Assembly: GCA_910574195.1 (NCBI GenBank)
Contig: CAJTBF010000005.1
Coordinates: forward strand, 1 to 64,000
Source: Lachnospiraceae bacterium
GTDB lineage: Bacteria; Bacillota; Clostridia; Lachnospirales; Lachnospiraceae
Direction of reading: 5' to 3'
DNA length: 64,000 nt
Part shown: positions 50,164-59,402 of the stretch, piece after piece
Layout: each line of letters begins with the position of its first letter
Numbering within the stretch: the stretch's first letter is position 1
The notes under the pieces: generated by a model
Databases searched by the model: none
Told to the model about the DNA's origin: nothing
Seen by the model: the letters and a program-made list of their open reading frames with translations, nothing else
Position numbers and translations under genes: made by a program

Positions 50164-51621
50164 ATGAAAAGAGAAAAGTTTGCGTCGCGGATGGGCTTTA
50201 TTCTGGTGTCCGCCGGATGCGCCATCGGAATTGGAAATGTGTGGAAGTTTCCTTATATGTGCGGGGAATTTGGCGGAGCAGCGTTTATCATGATTTATCT
50301 GATGTTTCTTTTGATTTTGGGAATTCCGGTTCTGACCTGCGAGTTTGCGATTGGCAGGGGCAGTGGTTACAGCATTGCGGCTGGATTTGAAAAACTGGAA
50401 CCCAAAGGCACGTACTGGCATGTGACAAAATGGATCGGAATTGTGGGAAGCTATTTGCTGATGATGTTCTATACAACGGTGGGCGGCTGGATGATGTATT
50501 ATTGTTACCGGAGCATTCGGGGAGAGTTTGTGGGCGCTTCACCCGATACCGTGTCGGCCGGATTTTCAGAGATGCTTGGAAGTCCGTCGGTTATGGTGTT
50601 CTGGACGGTATTGATCTGTGTACTGGGGTTTGCGGTCTGTCAGTCCGGGATTCGGCGGGGGATTGAACGGGTATCGAAATTCATGATGTCTGCGCTTTTG
50701 TTGATTATGCTGGTGCTTGCCATCCATTCCGTATTTTTGGAAGGAGCCGGGGAAGGCGTGCGTTTTTATCTGGTGCCGGATTTCAAAAAGATGGCAGAGA
50801 TCGGGATGGGCAATGTAATTTTCGGAGCGATGAGTCAGGCATTCTTTACGCTCTCCATCGGGATTGGAGCCATGATGATCTTTGGAAGTTATATCGGGAA
50901 GGAGCGTAGTCTGACCGGGGAGGCGGTGCATATCACGGCGCTGGATACGTTTGTTGCATTGATGGCCGGGTTTATCATCATTCCCTCCTGCTTTGCATTC
51001 GGGATTGAGCCGGGCGCCGGTCCCAGCCTGATTTTTATTACAATTCCCAATATATTTGCACAAATGCAGGGCGGTCGTTTCTGGGGCGCTTTATTCTTCC
51101 TCTTTTTGACTTTTGCGGCCTTTACAACTGTGGTAGCCGTTTTTGAAAATATTATTTCCTTTGATATAGATCTTTTTGGCTGGTCCAGAAATAAAAGTGT
51201 TCTGGTGAGTCTGATTTTGATCAGTCTGCTCAGTATGCCCTGTGTTCTTGGTTTCAATCTTCTGGCAGATTTTGCACCGCTTGGGGCGGGAACCAATATC
51301 ATGGATCTGGAAGACTTTATTGTGTCCAACAATTTACTGCCGCTGGGCAGTCTGGGTTATGTGTTGTTCTGTACCAGAAAAAATGGCTGGGGTTGGGCGC
51401 ATTTTCTGGCGGAAGCGAATACAGGAGATGGAATCCGTTTTCCGGAATGGCTGAAAGGTTATATATCTTACATTCTTCCGTTGATCATTATTGTAATTTA
51501 TCTGAAAGGATATTATGACAAATTTGCGGGACAGGGAACATTGCTGTTTACCGTGTGGATGACCATTGCGGTATTGTTTCTTGGGTTTGTGCTTTTGGGG
51601 GCGGTAGTACGGAAAAAGTAA
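50164..51621 (+). CDS. Sodium-dependent amino-acid symporter (NSS/SNF family)
   Basis: This 485-residue membrane protein has the LeuT-fold signature of span 1 (GFILVSAGCAIGIGNVWKFP YMCGEFGG) and eleven to twelve spans. It imports an amino acid or related amine with sodium. AGGAGAGAGG lies before the ATG. Substrate is not evident from the sequence alone. Confidence 0.92.
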   Translation: MKREKFASRMGFILVSAGCAIGIGNVWKFPYMCGEFGGAAFIMIYLMFLLILGIPVLTCEFAIGRGSGYSIAAGFEKLEPKGTYWHVTKWIGIVGSYLLMMFYTTVGGWMMYYCYRSIRGEFVGASPDTVSAGFSEMLGSPSVMVFWTVLICVLGFAVCQSGIRRGIERVSKFMMSALLLIMLVLAIHSVFLEGAGEGVRFYLVPDFKKMAEIGMGNVIFGAMSQAFFTLSIGIGAMMIFGSYIGKERSLTGEAVHITALDTFVALMAGFIIIPSCFAFGIEPGAGPSLIFITIPNIFAQMQGGRFWGALFFLFLTFAAFTTVVAVFENIISFDIDLFGWSRNKSVLVSLILISLLSMPCVLGFNLLADFAPLGAGTNIMDLEDFIVSNNLLPLGSLGYVLFCTRKNGWGWAHFLAEANTGDGIRFPEWLKGYISYILPLIIIVIYLKGYYDKFAGQGTLLFTVWMTIAVLFLGFVLLGAVVRKK

Positions 51622-51994
51622 GTTTGTACGGTTTGTAAACAGGATTTTAAAACATGGGGTTGTCGGTAAATGACAGTTGCACACAATAGATCGTTGTGAT
51701 TTTCAGTTAATTACACGTGATATTGCGGGAATACTGTCCATGATTTCCGGCGGCCCCTTTTACGATACCATTGTATGTGAAAAGCGGACAGGAATGTTTT
51801 TTATATGTCGCGTCTTATCGGATGTTAGTAACGTCATAAACACAGTAAGTAGAGAAGCGGCAGGAAAATGGTCTTCTGTATTTTGACGAGAGGATGCACA
51901 TAACGTCCGGTTACGGTGCGGATCCGTCCAGTTGCGTAGCGTAGTCTAACTTTTATATCAATTTGAACGAATAGATAAATAGAGGGCTGTTAGT
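51622..51994. other. Intergenic region before the two-component genes
   Basis: No gene is supported. A possible frame at 51677-51886 lacks a ribosome site and family features. The sequence just before the LytTR gene is A/T-rich and could hold its promoter, but I see no clear -35/-10 pair. Confidence 0.5.
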
Positions 51995-52714
51995 ATGATA
52001 AAAATTGGGATCTGTGATGATGAGGAAGAAACCCGCAAATATCTTCTGGCGTTGATTGAGGCGCAGAACTATCCCTGTGAGATTGTGGAGTACTCTTGTA
52101 CCGGGGAATGTCTTTTGGATGGGTGTGACGTGGAGCTGTTGTTTCTGGATATAGAGTTTCCTTCTGATTGTATCAATGGAATGGAACTGGCGCGAGAGTA
52201 CAGGGAGCGGGACGGAGTTCGGCCAGTGATTGTTTTTGTGACAGGTTATGATCAATATGTGTTTGACGCTTTCGATGTGGGAGCGTTCCAGTATTTGCTG
52301 AAACCCGTTGAGGAAGAGAAGTTTGCCCGGGTTTTTGCACGGGCAGTGGAGCAGATCAATATACAAAGAGGGCTTCCGCAAACGCCGCGCGCGCTGACGC
52401 TTCAATTTGCCAATACCTGCAGAACGGTGCCGTTAAGAAACGTCTACTATATAGAGAGCAGTGATCACAAAGTGATCCTGCATTTGCGGGACAGTGAACT
52501 GGTATATTATGCGAAGCTCCGGGATCTGGAGGTGGAACTGCAGGAACAGTTTTACCGGGTACACAAGGGATATCTGGTGAATCTGGCTCATGTGGAATCC
52601 TACACAAGGGCTGAGCTTACTTTGACCAACAAAGTCCGGCTGTTGATCTCAAAATATCGTTATCAGGAGTTTGTAAAGGCGTATCTTCGATTTCTGAAAC
52701 GAGGTGAGGCCTGA
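51995..52714 (+). CDS. LytTR-family response regulator
   Basis: The protein is 239 residues. The receiver domain (1-120) has the phosphoacceptor Asp in LLFLDIEF and the conserved Lys in LLKPVEEE. The LytTR DNA-binding domain (about 130-235) includes NVYYIESSDHKVILHL and FYRVHKGYLVNLAHVESY. It overlaps the kinase gene by one base (TGATG). Likely regulates peptide- or surface-related genes. Confidence 0.93.
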   Translation: MIKIGICDDEEETRKYLLALIEAQNYPCEIVEYSCTGECLLDGCDVELLFLDIEFPSDCINGMELAREYRERDGVRPVIVFVTGYDQYVFDAFDVGAFQYLLKPVEEEKFARVFARAVEQINIQRGLPQTPRALTLQFANTCRTVPLRNVYYIESSDHKVILHLRDSELVYYAKLRDLEVELQEQFYRVHKGYLVNLAHVESYTRAELTLTNKVRLLISKYRYQEFVKAYLRFLKRGEA

Positions 52715-54072
52715 TGAGTGAAGAGATGTTTTTTCTGTTTCAGGCCGTGATCAATATGCTGGCAGGCGTACTTTCTGCCTTCTGTCTGCTCTTTTTCTTC
52801 TGGCCTTTTTTGACAGGGAAAAGGGTAAGAAAAGCGCTCCTTGTCGTATTGGCTTATCTGGTTCCTTATTTTCTGTGTGACGGTACGATCATTCCGGGTG
52901 CGTCCGTACTGCTGACAATGGGAATTTTGCTGGCGGTTTCATCCTTTCTGGAGATGAAACCTGCCGGGACGTTTTTGACGGCCGTTTTATATTATGGGGT
53001 GAAAATGTCTTCCGGACTTATGATCGGCAGTCTGCAGTTGGCGTTTGACAGATGGCTTCCGGAACCGGGATTTGAGCAAATTTATCTGCGTTCTACCGGG
53101 GTGGTGACGCTTGCGCTGATGGTAAACGGGATATTGCTGACGGCGCTGCTGTATGGATTACGGAAGCGTCTGCTTGAATTGCACGGACCGCTTTCCTGGC
53201 AGACGTTGTGCTATTTGAGCCTGCTTCCGGTTCTCAATTTTCTTTTTGGACGGATCATTGCCAGTCTGCTTTTTGAGGTGAAAGACGGCGTGTATCTGCA
53301 GCTTTACCAGCGGCATCCGGTATTTTTTATTCTGGTGCCGTTCATGGCGTTTCTCTTTTATGGCGGAATCTACTGTACGGTGTTGTTTCAGAAACATATG
53401 GAGGTTCTTCGGGAGGAACAGGCGCTTCACTTTGTGAAGGAACAGCAGGTGCAGGCAATCCGGGAACGGGTGAGTGAGGCAGAGCGTTTTTATGCAGATA
53501 TCCGTGGAATGAAGCATGAACTGAGAGGGCATTTGACCAACATGAAAGGACTGGTGCACAGCGGCGAGTATGCCGGTCTGGAAAGTTATATTCTCCGGAT
53601 GGACAAAAGTATTCGTGATTTTGATTTGACGCTTCAAACAGGGAATCCGGTTACCGATGTCATTGTCAATGATATCCGGCAGCAATGCCAGCGTCTGGAG
53701 ATTCTGTTTCATTTGGACTTTCACTATCCGGATCCTCATGCTTTCGATGTGTTTGATCTGGGGATCATTCTCCAGAACCTGCTGCAAAATGCGGTGGAAG
53801 CCTGCGAAGGATTGGCGGATGGACAACGGATGATTACGTTAAAAGGAAAACGGAGAGGGCGTTTCTTTTTGATTGAAACCACGAACTCCTATGCGGGCGA
53901 GATAAAATTTGGCCAGGACGGCCTGCCGGTTACAACAAAAAAGCGGGAGATTCCTTTGCATGGGATCGGATTGTCCAATGTGCGGCGGGAAGCAGAAAAG
54001 TATCGGGGGGAATTGGAAATCAGGACTTCACAGCAGATGTTTTACGCAACAGTTCTGCTGCAGGGGAAATAA
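52714..54072 (+). CDS. GHKL-type sensor histidine kinase (AgrC-like)
   Basis: The protein is 452 residues. Six or so N-terminal membrane segments (1-215) precede a coiled coil and the kinase core. The probable phospho-His is in MKHELRGHLTNMKGL, with the N-box QNLLQNAVEACEG and G-box HGIGLSNVRREAEKY. It pairs with the LytTR regulator. No AgrD-like peptide gene is visible nearby. Confidence 0.92.
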   Translation: MSEEMFFLFQAVINMLAGVLSAFCLLFFFWPFLTGKRVRKALLVVLAYLVPYFLCDGTIIPGASVLLTMGILLAVSSFLEMKPAGTFLTAVLYYGVKMSSGLMIGSLQLAFDRWLPEPGFEQIYLRSTGVVTLALMVNGILLTALLYGLRKRLLELHGPLSWQTLCYLSLLPVLNFLFGRIIASLLFEVKDGVYLQLYQRHPVFFILVPFMAFLFYGGIYCTVLFQKHMEVLREEQALHFVKEQQVQAIRERVSEAERFYADIRGMKHELRGHLTNMKGLVHSGEYAGLESYILRMDKSIRDFDLTLQTGNPVTDVIVNDIRQQCQRLEILFHLDFHYPDPHAFDVFDLGIILQNLLQNAVEACEGLADGQRMITLKGKRRGRFFLIETTNSYAGEIKFGQDGLPVTTKKREIPLHGIGLSNVRREAEKYRGELEIRTSQQMFYATVLLQGK

Positions 54073-54232
54073 AAAATAAGGAACATCGTGTGAACAAGGA
54101 ATATTTCATTCCGATTTTTGACGTTGGCCTGGCGGTGGAACGGGAATTTTTGTGACGCAGCCGTCGGGCGGGGAAGGCGGATCGTATGAGCGGGCCAATG
54201 AAATGTGGTATAACAGGAAGGAGGAATGTAGA

Positions 54233-55096
54233 ATGCAGATTCAGAAAGGGCAGATGTTTTATGGAAAAAAACAGGGAGGCCCCAACACATTGGAGGACTT
54301 AAGAACCGGTCATTATAAAAATTCGTATGGTGTAGAGGGGATGTGTGTTACGGGTCGGAACGACTATAAAAAAATAGTCCCGGTACCGGATGAAATGAAA
54401 CAGCATGTTCTTGATGATGTCAAACGAGGATATTATAAGTATAACGGAATGTCCGGGGACAATGAGGCGGAATGGGACGCCTACTATCGCAGGAATAACG
54501 AATATTACAAGACACTGAACAAGGAAGACCGATTGTCTGCATGTTGGACTTTGGGACAATTGCATCTGGAGATCAGTTCTGCGGTCGCGGATGCCGTGCG
54601 GGAAAAAATTCCCGGATGGAGCGCAGGAAAGCCCATCCCCAAAGAGACTTTAGACGAGATATTTGCAGATGAGCGTATCACGTCGATTCTGGAAAGGGAA
54701 GCGCCGGCACCGGTTCAAAAGACAGACAGTATCGAGATTTCTGCCGAAGGCCGTCTGGCGGCGGAGCAGGCGTTACAGAGCCGGATTACTCCTGAAAAGG
54801 ACGAAGAAAAAACTTCGGAGCAACAAGGCGGTAAGGTAGCGGTCAACGAAGGAAAACGACTGCGGCAGATTGCGGCAGCCGCAGACCAGGGACAGGTGCA
54901 GCAGGTATTGATGTTACTGCAAGGTGATCTTGCGGATTGTAAGGAAGGCCTGGAAAAAGGCTGGTGCGATGAGGCCGAGGTTGCAAAAGTGGAGGCGCTG
55001 ATTGCCAGAGCCAAGGCACGTATGAGCGAAGTACCACGTACTTCCGATGACAATGCCGGCGGCATGGATGCGTTTGCTATGGCGTCGCTGATGTAG
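54233..55096 (+). CDS. Orphan conserved-looking protein, unknown function
   Basis: The protein is 287 residues from ATG 54233 with AAGGAGG upstream. Features include an N-terminal KGQMFYGKKQGG segment, a tyrosine-rich stretch (KRGYYKYNGMSGDNEAEWDA, YYRRNNEYYKTLNKEDR), a low-complexity region (about 175-215) and C-terminal helices with KRLRQIAAAADQGQVQQVLM and LLQGDLADCKEGLEKGWCDE. No signal peptide or enzyme motif. I do not recognise the family. Confidence 0.7.
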   Translation: MQIQKGQMFYGKKQGGPNTLEDLRTGHYKNSYGVEGMCVTGRNDYKKIVPVPDEMKQHVLDDVKRGYYKYNGMSGDNEAEWDAYYRRNNEYYKTLNKEDRLSACWTLGQLHLEISSAVADAVREKIPGWSAGKPIPKETLDEIFADERITSILEREAPAPVQKTDSIEISAEGRLAAEQALQSRITPEKDEEKTSEQQGGKVAVNEGKRLRQIAAAADQGQVQQVLMLLQGDLADCKEGLEKGWCDEAEVAKVEALIARAKARMSEVPRTSDDNAGGMDAFAMASLM

Positions 55097-55104
55097 GAAA
55101 ACAC

Positions 55105-55152
55105 AAAAAGACGCGAAACTCAACCGTTACCAGTTTGATTTCGCGTCTTTTT
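55105..55152. terminator. Strong bidirectional terminator between the orphan gene and tRNA-Leu
   Basis: AAAAAGACGCGAAA (55105-55118) pairs perfectly with TTTCGCGTCTTTTT (55139-55152), with A's on one side and T's on the other, and inner AACT/AGTT pairing. It can serve the orphan gene from the left and tRNA-Leu from the right. Confidence 0.9.
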
Positions 55153-55154
55153 AA

Positions 55155-55238
55155 TGCGGAAGAAGAGACTTGAACTCTCACAGGATAAACTCCCACTAGA
55201 ACCTGAATCTAGCGCGTCTGCCATTCCGCCACTTCCGC
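55155..55238 (-). tRNA. tRNA-Leu (anticodon CAG)
   Basis: Read on the minus strand the 84-base gene has acceptor GCGGAAG/CTTCCGC with discriminator A, anticodon stem CTAGA/TCTAG around the loop TTCAGGT (anticodon CAG), a long variable arm typical of class II tRNAs, and the T-arm GAGAG-TTCAAGT-CTCTT. CCA is not encoded. Confidence 0.95.
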
Positions 55239-55399
55239 TCGACAAAAAATATTTTAACACAATCTTTCCGTTTTGTAAACCCCAAAATTGAAAAAAGCAT
55301 ATTGAAAAAAATCATAACATATTATTCGACGCACTTCTATAATTAATTCATACGAAAAGATGTGAAGGGGATTCTCTGCAATCTGCACAGTGTTATACG

Positions 55400-56026
55400 A
55401 ATAGCCGTATCGGGAAAGACAGGCCGTTGATTTGCTCCAGCAGGCCGAGAAGATTCGGGAAAACAATGGCGGTTACTATGCTATCAGCTTATTACAGTAA
55501 AGGATGTTATTCCGAGAAGTTGTTTGCAGGATTTAAAATAAGCCAAAACGAATTTTTTAAAGTACATTTGAATAAGTATAACGTAATCTTTTTGGATATT
55601 CAGTGGATGTACGGAAATGCGCTTGAGGAAATGAAGAGAAATTCTTCTGTTAAAGTAGTGAGTTATATTCAGGGGCAGGTGATATCCGAGCTAAGAAAGG
55701 AATATCCGGAATGTGTTCTGGATACTGACATTTCATTGTCTTCTGTATTAGCTAAAATTAATGACAGGACAAAAGAACAGTTTATTATTATTATTGATGA
55801 GTGGGATTGCCTGCTTCGGGAGGACAAAAATAATGAGAACCTTCAAAAAGAATACATTAATCTATTGCGAGGTTTATTTAAAGGGACTCCATCGGGAGCA
55901 TTTTTAAAGCTTGCTTATATTACAGGAATTTTGCCAATTAAGAAATACGGTACACAGTCGGCTTTAATAATATTTTATATTCTGGATTTCACGCTGCCAA
56001 ATAGAATTAACAAGGAAAGTATTTGA
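55400..56026 (+). pseudogene. Broken AAA-ATPase-like gene (PD-(D/E)XK-associated type)
   Basis: The frame from about 55400 reads NSRIGKDRPLICSSRPRRFG then KTMAVTMLSAYYSKG, the P-loop region of the AAA-ATPase_like family. FIIIIDEWDCL is its Walker B and LKLAYITGILPIKKYGTQSA its sensor segment. The usual N-terminal part is missing, and the C-terminal nuclease-like half is lost just after QSAL, where the frame runs into unrelated sequence. There is no ribosome site. It is a decayed fragment. Confidence 0.7.
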
Positions 56027-56037
56027 ATCATTCAACA

Positions 56038-56064
56038 AAAAAAGCAGGTTTTCCTGCTTTTTTT
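56038..56064. terminator. Bidirectional terminator between the AAA fragment and ahcY
   Basis: AAAAAAGCAGG and CCTGCTTTTTTT form a stem with a TTTT loop. It can terminate the minus-strand ahcY transcript as well as plus-strand transcripts. Confidence 0.85.
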
Positions 56065-56117
56065 GTTTGATGATTTTCATTTGATGCCCTTCAGGCGGGA
56101 AGACCGCGATCGCTGTC

Positions 56118-57365
56118 TTATAAGGTATAACTATGCAGATATTTTTCCTGTTCCGGAGTAAGAACATCAATATTCTTTCCAAGGAAAGACAGCTTTCTTC
56201 TGGCTACATCCAGATCCACTTCCCTCGGTACGTCAATCAGTTTTTCACTTAATTCGTTCCCGTGCTCTACCAGATATTTTGCGGATAGCGCCTGAATGGC
56301 GAAACTCATATCCATAATTTCCGCAGGATGTCCGTCTCCGGCAGCCAGATTCACAAGCCGGCCTTCTGCCAGGACAAAGATCCACTGGCCAGTCGGTAAT
56401 TTGTATCCCATGATATTTTTCCGCTGTTCTCTGGTCTCTACCGCGATTTCCCGCAGTCTTGCCATGTCGATTTCACAGTCAAAATGTCCGGCATTACAGA
56501 GGATTGCCCCATTTTTCATGACCTGGAAATCTTCTTCGTCAATGACTTTCTCACAACCGGTTACCGTGACGAAGAAATCGCCGACTTTGGCTGCTTCCTG
56601 CATGGGCATCACGTCAAATCCGTCCATCACGGCTTCAATGGCTTTGATGGGGTCAATCTCTGTGACGATGACACGCGCCCCCAGTCCTTTTGCTCTCATG
56701 GCGGTTCCTTTTCCGCACCAGCCATACCCTGCCACTACGACAATTTTTCCGGCTACAATCAGATTGGTGGTACGGTTGATGCCGTCCCATACGGATTGTC
56801 CGGTGCCGTAACGGTTGTCAAATAAATGTTTGCAGTCTGCGTTGTTTACACGGACCATGGGGAATTTCAATTCACCGGCGTGATTCATGGCTTCCAGACG
56901 GATGATACCGGTGGTAGTCTCCTCGCAGCCTCCGATGATATGCGGAATCAGTTCCGGCATCTGCGTGTGAACCATGTTGACCAGATCTCCGCCGTCATCA
57001 ATGATAATGTTAGGACCGGCTTCCAACACGTGTCGGATATGGGTATTGTATTCTTCCGGTGTACAGTCGTACCATGCATGAACCTCCAGTCCGGCTTTCA
57101 CCAGTGCGGCGGCTACATCGTCCTGTGTGGACAGGGGATTGGAGCCGGTGACGAACATCTGCGCTCCGCCGGCCTTTAATACAAGGCAAAGATAAGCAGT
57201 CTTGGCTTCCAGATGAACAGATAGTGCAATTTTCTTTCCCTCAAAAGGTCTGGTCTGGCTGAATTCGGATTCCAGGGTGCGGAGCAGGTCACAATTCCGT
57301 TTTACCCATTCAATTTTACGTTCTCCGGATTCTGCCAGGTGAATATCTCTGATTTCGCTGTTCAT
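56118..57365 (-). CDS. ahcY: Adenosylhomocysteinase
   Basis: The protein is 415 residues from the ATG at 57365; GGAGG lies eight bases before it, whereas the upstream ATG at 57380 overlaps that site. SAH hydrolase splits S-adenosylhomocysteine into homocysteine and adenosine. Hallmarks are VTGSNPLSTQDDVAAAL, the NAD-binding GYGWCGKGTAMRAKGLGA, NRYGTGQSVWDGINRTTN, and NAGHFDCEID. The length fits the shorter form common in Archaea and some Clostridia/Thermotoga, rather than the 430-470-residue long form. It works with MetY in the methionine/SAM cycle. Confidence 0.95.
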   Translation of the reverse strand: MNSEIRDIHLAESGERKIEWVKRNCDLLRTLESEFSQTRPFEGKKIALSVHLEAKTAYLCLVLKAGGAQMFVTGSNPLSTQDDVAAALVKAGLEVHAWYDCTPEEYNTHIRHVLEAGPNIIIDDGGDLVNMVHTQMPELIPHIIGGCEETTTGIIRLEAMNHAGELKFPMVRVNNADCKHLFDNRYGTGQSVWDGINRTTNLIVAGKIVVVAGYGWCGKGTAMRAKGLGARVIVTEIDPIKAIEAVMDGFDVMPMQEAAKVGDFFVTVTGCEKVIDEEDFQVMKNGAILCNAGHFDCEIDMARLREIAVETREQRKNIMGYKLPTGQWIFVLAEGRLVNLAAGDGHPAEIMDMSFAIQALSAKYLVEHGNELSEKLIDVPREVDLDVARRKLSFLGKNIDVLTPEQEKYLHSYTL

Positions 57366-57445
57366 TTCGATTTCCTCCATAAATAAAGTGATTCAGCCGA
57401 ATTTTTATTATCGTGATGGTCGTCTGTCCTGTCATCACCGCTTTA

Positions 57446-57474
57446 TTATACTATCTTTAGATTAGATGCACAAT
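57446..57474 (-). promoter_or_regulatory. Promoter of ahcY
   Basis: On the minus strand TTGTGC and TATAAT are 17 bases apart, about 80 bases before the ahcY start. The leader contains a GTGATG/CATCAC hairpin. I could not match it to an SAH riboswitch. Confidence 0.6.
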
Positions 57475-57512
57475 GTATTCCTACATAACTTTTTCATTTC
57501 AAAATGAATATT

Positions 57513-57581
57513 CGTTGCTATTCACGGTCTGGGCGGCCGTTCATAGTAACACCAGCGATTCCTGAGCCGTGAAAAGTAACG
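57513..57581. repeat. Imperfect palindromic repeat upstream of brnT
   Basis: CGTTGCTATTCACGG (57513-57527) and CCGTGAAAAGTAACG (57567-57581) match at 13 of 15 paired positions, and a further inverted copy CCGTTCATAGTAAC lies between them. The core CTATTCA is shared with the element at 47121, so both may belong to one family of small dispersed repeats. Confidence 0.5.
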
Positions 57582-57653
57582 AACATTCTTTTATTTCTGT
57601 TCAAAATAGTATATAATATAAGTACCTTTTCAATACGAACAGGAGGTTTTACG

Positions 57654-57935
57654 TTGAAGTTTGAATGGGATGAGGATAAAAATCAACTGAATTTAAAGAA
57701 ACACGGAATTGATTTTGAAACAGCGATGTTAGTTTTTAACGATTTACAACGCATTGAAATTTATGATATGGAACACAGTATTAATGAAGACCGTTATAAT
57801 ACGATCGGAATGGTAAATGATATTTTATTTGTCGTTTATACAGAACGGAAAGAAAATATACGTCTAATATCGGCAAGACTTGCCACTAAAACAGAAAGGA
57901 GCATTTATTATGATACGGACAGTTACTTTGGATAG
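57654..57935 (+). CDS. brnT: BrnT-family toxin
   Basis: This 93-residue RNase toxin starts at TTG 57654 directly after AGGAGGT. The N-terminal FEWDEDKNQLNLKKHGIDFE, the centre EDRYNTIGMVNDILFVVYTE, and the end IRLISARLATKTERSIY fit BrnT well. BrnT cleaves RNA and is neutralised by the next gene. A promoter-like TATAAT lies about 35 bases before the start. Confidence 0.9.
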   Translation: MKFEWDEDKNQLNLKKHGIDFETAMLVFNDLQRIEIYDMEHSINEDRYNTIGMVNDILFVVYTERKENIRLISARLATKTERSIYYDTDSYFG

Positions 57936-58098
57936 AAATCAGAAACCCACCAAGGAACAAATCAGGCAAATAGAGGAAGCGGCAAAAAGAGAAATTGTAT
58001 TTGATGAAGATTCTCCTGAACTTACTCCTGCAATGGAAAAAGCGTTTCGTTTAGCTGCAAAAAATCGTAATACACAGAGAAGAACAAACATTTCCTAA
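57910..58098 (+). CDS. BrnA-like antitoxin
   Basis: The protein is 62 residues from ATG 57910, with AAAGGAGC ahead. It overlaps the brnT end by 26 bases. It is shorter than typical BrnA and has an acidic centre (IVFDEDSPELTPAMEKAFRL). Its place after brnT and coupling to it are the main evidence; the usual RHH domain is not obvious. Confidence 0.7.
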   Translation: MIRTVTLDRNQKPTKEQIRQIEEAAKREIVFDEDSPELTPAMEKAFRLAAKNRNTQRRTNIS

Positions 58099-58143
58099 GC
58101 TGAACGGTTACTTTCCTGATTTTTTTATGAATACTAAGGACGA

Positions 58144-58178
58144 CAGGCAGCAACATTGTAACAAATGTTGCTGCCTTT
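58144..58178 (+). terminator. Terminator after the toxin-antitoxin pair
   Basis: A 13-bp stem, AGGCAGCAACATT with AATGTTGCTGCCT, is followed by TTTAAAA. Confidence 0.8.
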
Positions 58179-58354
58179 AAAAGGCATAACAAAGATTCAT
58201 CAATTCTTTCTTCAGAGACTGTAATATAATATCTATGTATTTCCCAATTTTTAAAATATAAATTTCCAGGTATCCTCTATATTTAAAGTACTCAAACAGA
58301 TTCAGCTTAGCAAAAGAGCAACTTGAAAAAATGAGGAAACTCAAAATTTGGTAT

Positions 58355-58383
58355 TGACAAATGAAAAAGAAACGCATATACTT
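58355..58383 (+). promoter_or_regulatory. Promoter of the fab operon
   Basis: TTGACA and TATACT are separated by 17 bases just upstream of fabH. The following A/T-rich segment (AGTCAAAAGATTTTAGAT) could hold an operator for a fatty-acid regulator such as FabT or FapR, but it is not a clean palindrome. Confidence 0.7.
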
Positions 58384-58448
58384 TGGTAGTCAAAAGATTT
58401 TAGATTAAAACAATTTGAAATAAAAAGGTGTATAACAGGAGAAAAGAA

Positions 58449-59402
58449 ATGGTAGGGAAGATATGTGGAACAGGTTCCTGTGTACCGGAACACATTCTGG
58501 ATAACGAAGCTCTATCCGGAATGGTAGATACGAATGATGCCTGGATCCGGGAACGAACCGGTGTGGTCAGACGCCATATCATTGAGAAGGAGACGACGGT
58601 TTCCATGGCGGCGGAGGCAGGACGACGGGCATTGGAAGATGGGGGAGTTCTGCCGGAGGAAGTGGATTTGTTGATTGTTTCTACCTTTACATCGGAAATT
58701 CTGCTTCCCTGCGCTGCCTGTGAAGTACAAAAAGAGTTGGGAGCCGTACATGCAGCCTGTTTCGATTTGAATGCGGCCTGTACAGGGTTTTTGTTTGCGT
58801 ATCATACGGCGCAGGCCTATATTGCAGCCGGTATATGCAAGACTGTATTGTTAATCGGTTCGGAAAGTTTATCGAATATGGTGAACTGGCAGGACCGTGG
58901 AACCTGTATTTTGTTTGGGGACGGCGCGGGAGCGGCGGTGCTTCGGGCACAGCCCGGTACTCCGCAAATTGCCGTGATGCATTCCGATGGAAATGCGGGA
59001 GACGCGCTTACCATGTACAGCCGGCATCGGAAAGATTGGGTGGAGAGCGAAAAGGACTATATCCGGATGGATGGGAGAGCCGTGTTTGGGTTCGCAGTGA
59101 AAAAAGTACCGGAGGTAATTCGGGAAGTGCTGGAGAAAAATAAAATGACCCTGGAAGAGATTGATTATTTTATACTCCATCAGGCGAACCGCAGGATTGT
59201 GGAATCGGCCGCCAGACATTTGGGGATAGGGATAGAAAAATTTCCAATGAACCTGCAGGAGTATGGAAATACTTCTTCTGCGAGTATTCCGCTTTTGTTG
59301 GATGAATGGAACCGGAGCGGAAACGTAAAGCCGGGCCAGACGATTTTGCTTGCCGGATTCGGCGCGGGACTGTCCTGGGGCGCAGCCGTATTCACCTGGT
59401 AA
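58449..59402 (+). CDS. fabH: 3-oxoacyl-ACP synthase III
   Basis: The protein is 317 residues from ATG 58449; AGGAGAA precedes it, and the upstream GTG at 58428 has none. It starts fatty acid synthesis by condensing acetyl-CoA or a branched acyl-CoA with malonyl-ACP. The catalytic Cys111 is in LNAACTGFLFA, the His in LHQANRRI and the Asn in GNTSSASIP. First gene of the fab cluster. Confidence 0.96.
   Translation: MVGKICGTGSCVPEHILDNEALSGMVDTNDAWIRERTGVVRRHIIEKETTVSMAAEAGRRALEDGGVLPEEVDLLIVSTFTSEILLPCAACEVQKELGAVHAACFDLNAACTGFLFAYHTAQAYIAAGICKTVLLIGSESLSNMVNWQDRGTCILFGDGAGAAVLRAQPGTPQIAVMHSDGNAGDALTMYSRHRKDWVESEKDYIRMDGRAVFGFAVKKVPEVIREVLEKNKMTLEEIDYFILHQANRRIVESAARHLGIGIEKFPMNLQEYGNTSSASIPLLLDEWNRSGNVKPGQTILLAGFGAGLSWGAAVFTW

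Noticed and set aside
51677-51886. 69-residue plus-strand frame between the NSS and LytTR genes
   Set aside because: No ribosome site, no recognisable motif, and a composition unlike neighbouring genes.
52714-54072. Quorum-sensing agr locus around the GHKL kinase
   Set aside because: No AgrB-like peptidase and no AgrD-like peptide gene is present nearby.
57366-57460. SAH riboswitch before ahcY
   Set aside because: The leader has only a simple GTGATG/CATCAC hairpin and none of the conserved SAH riboswitch core I know.
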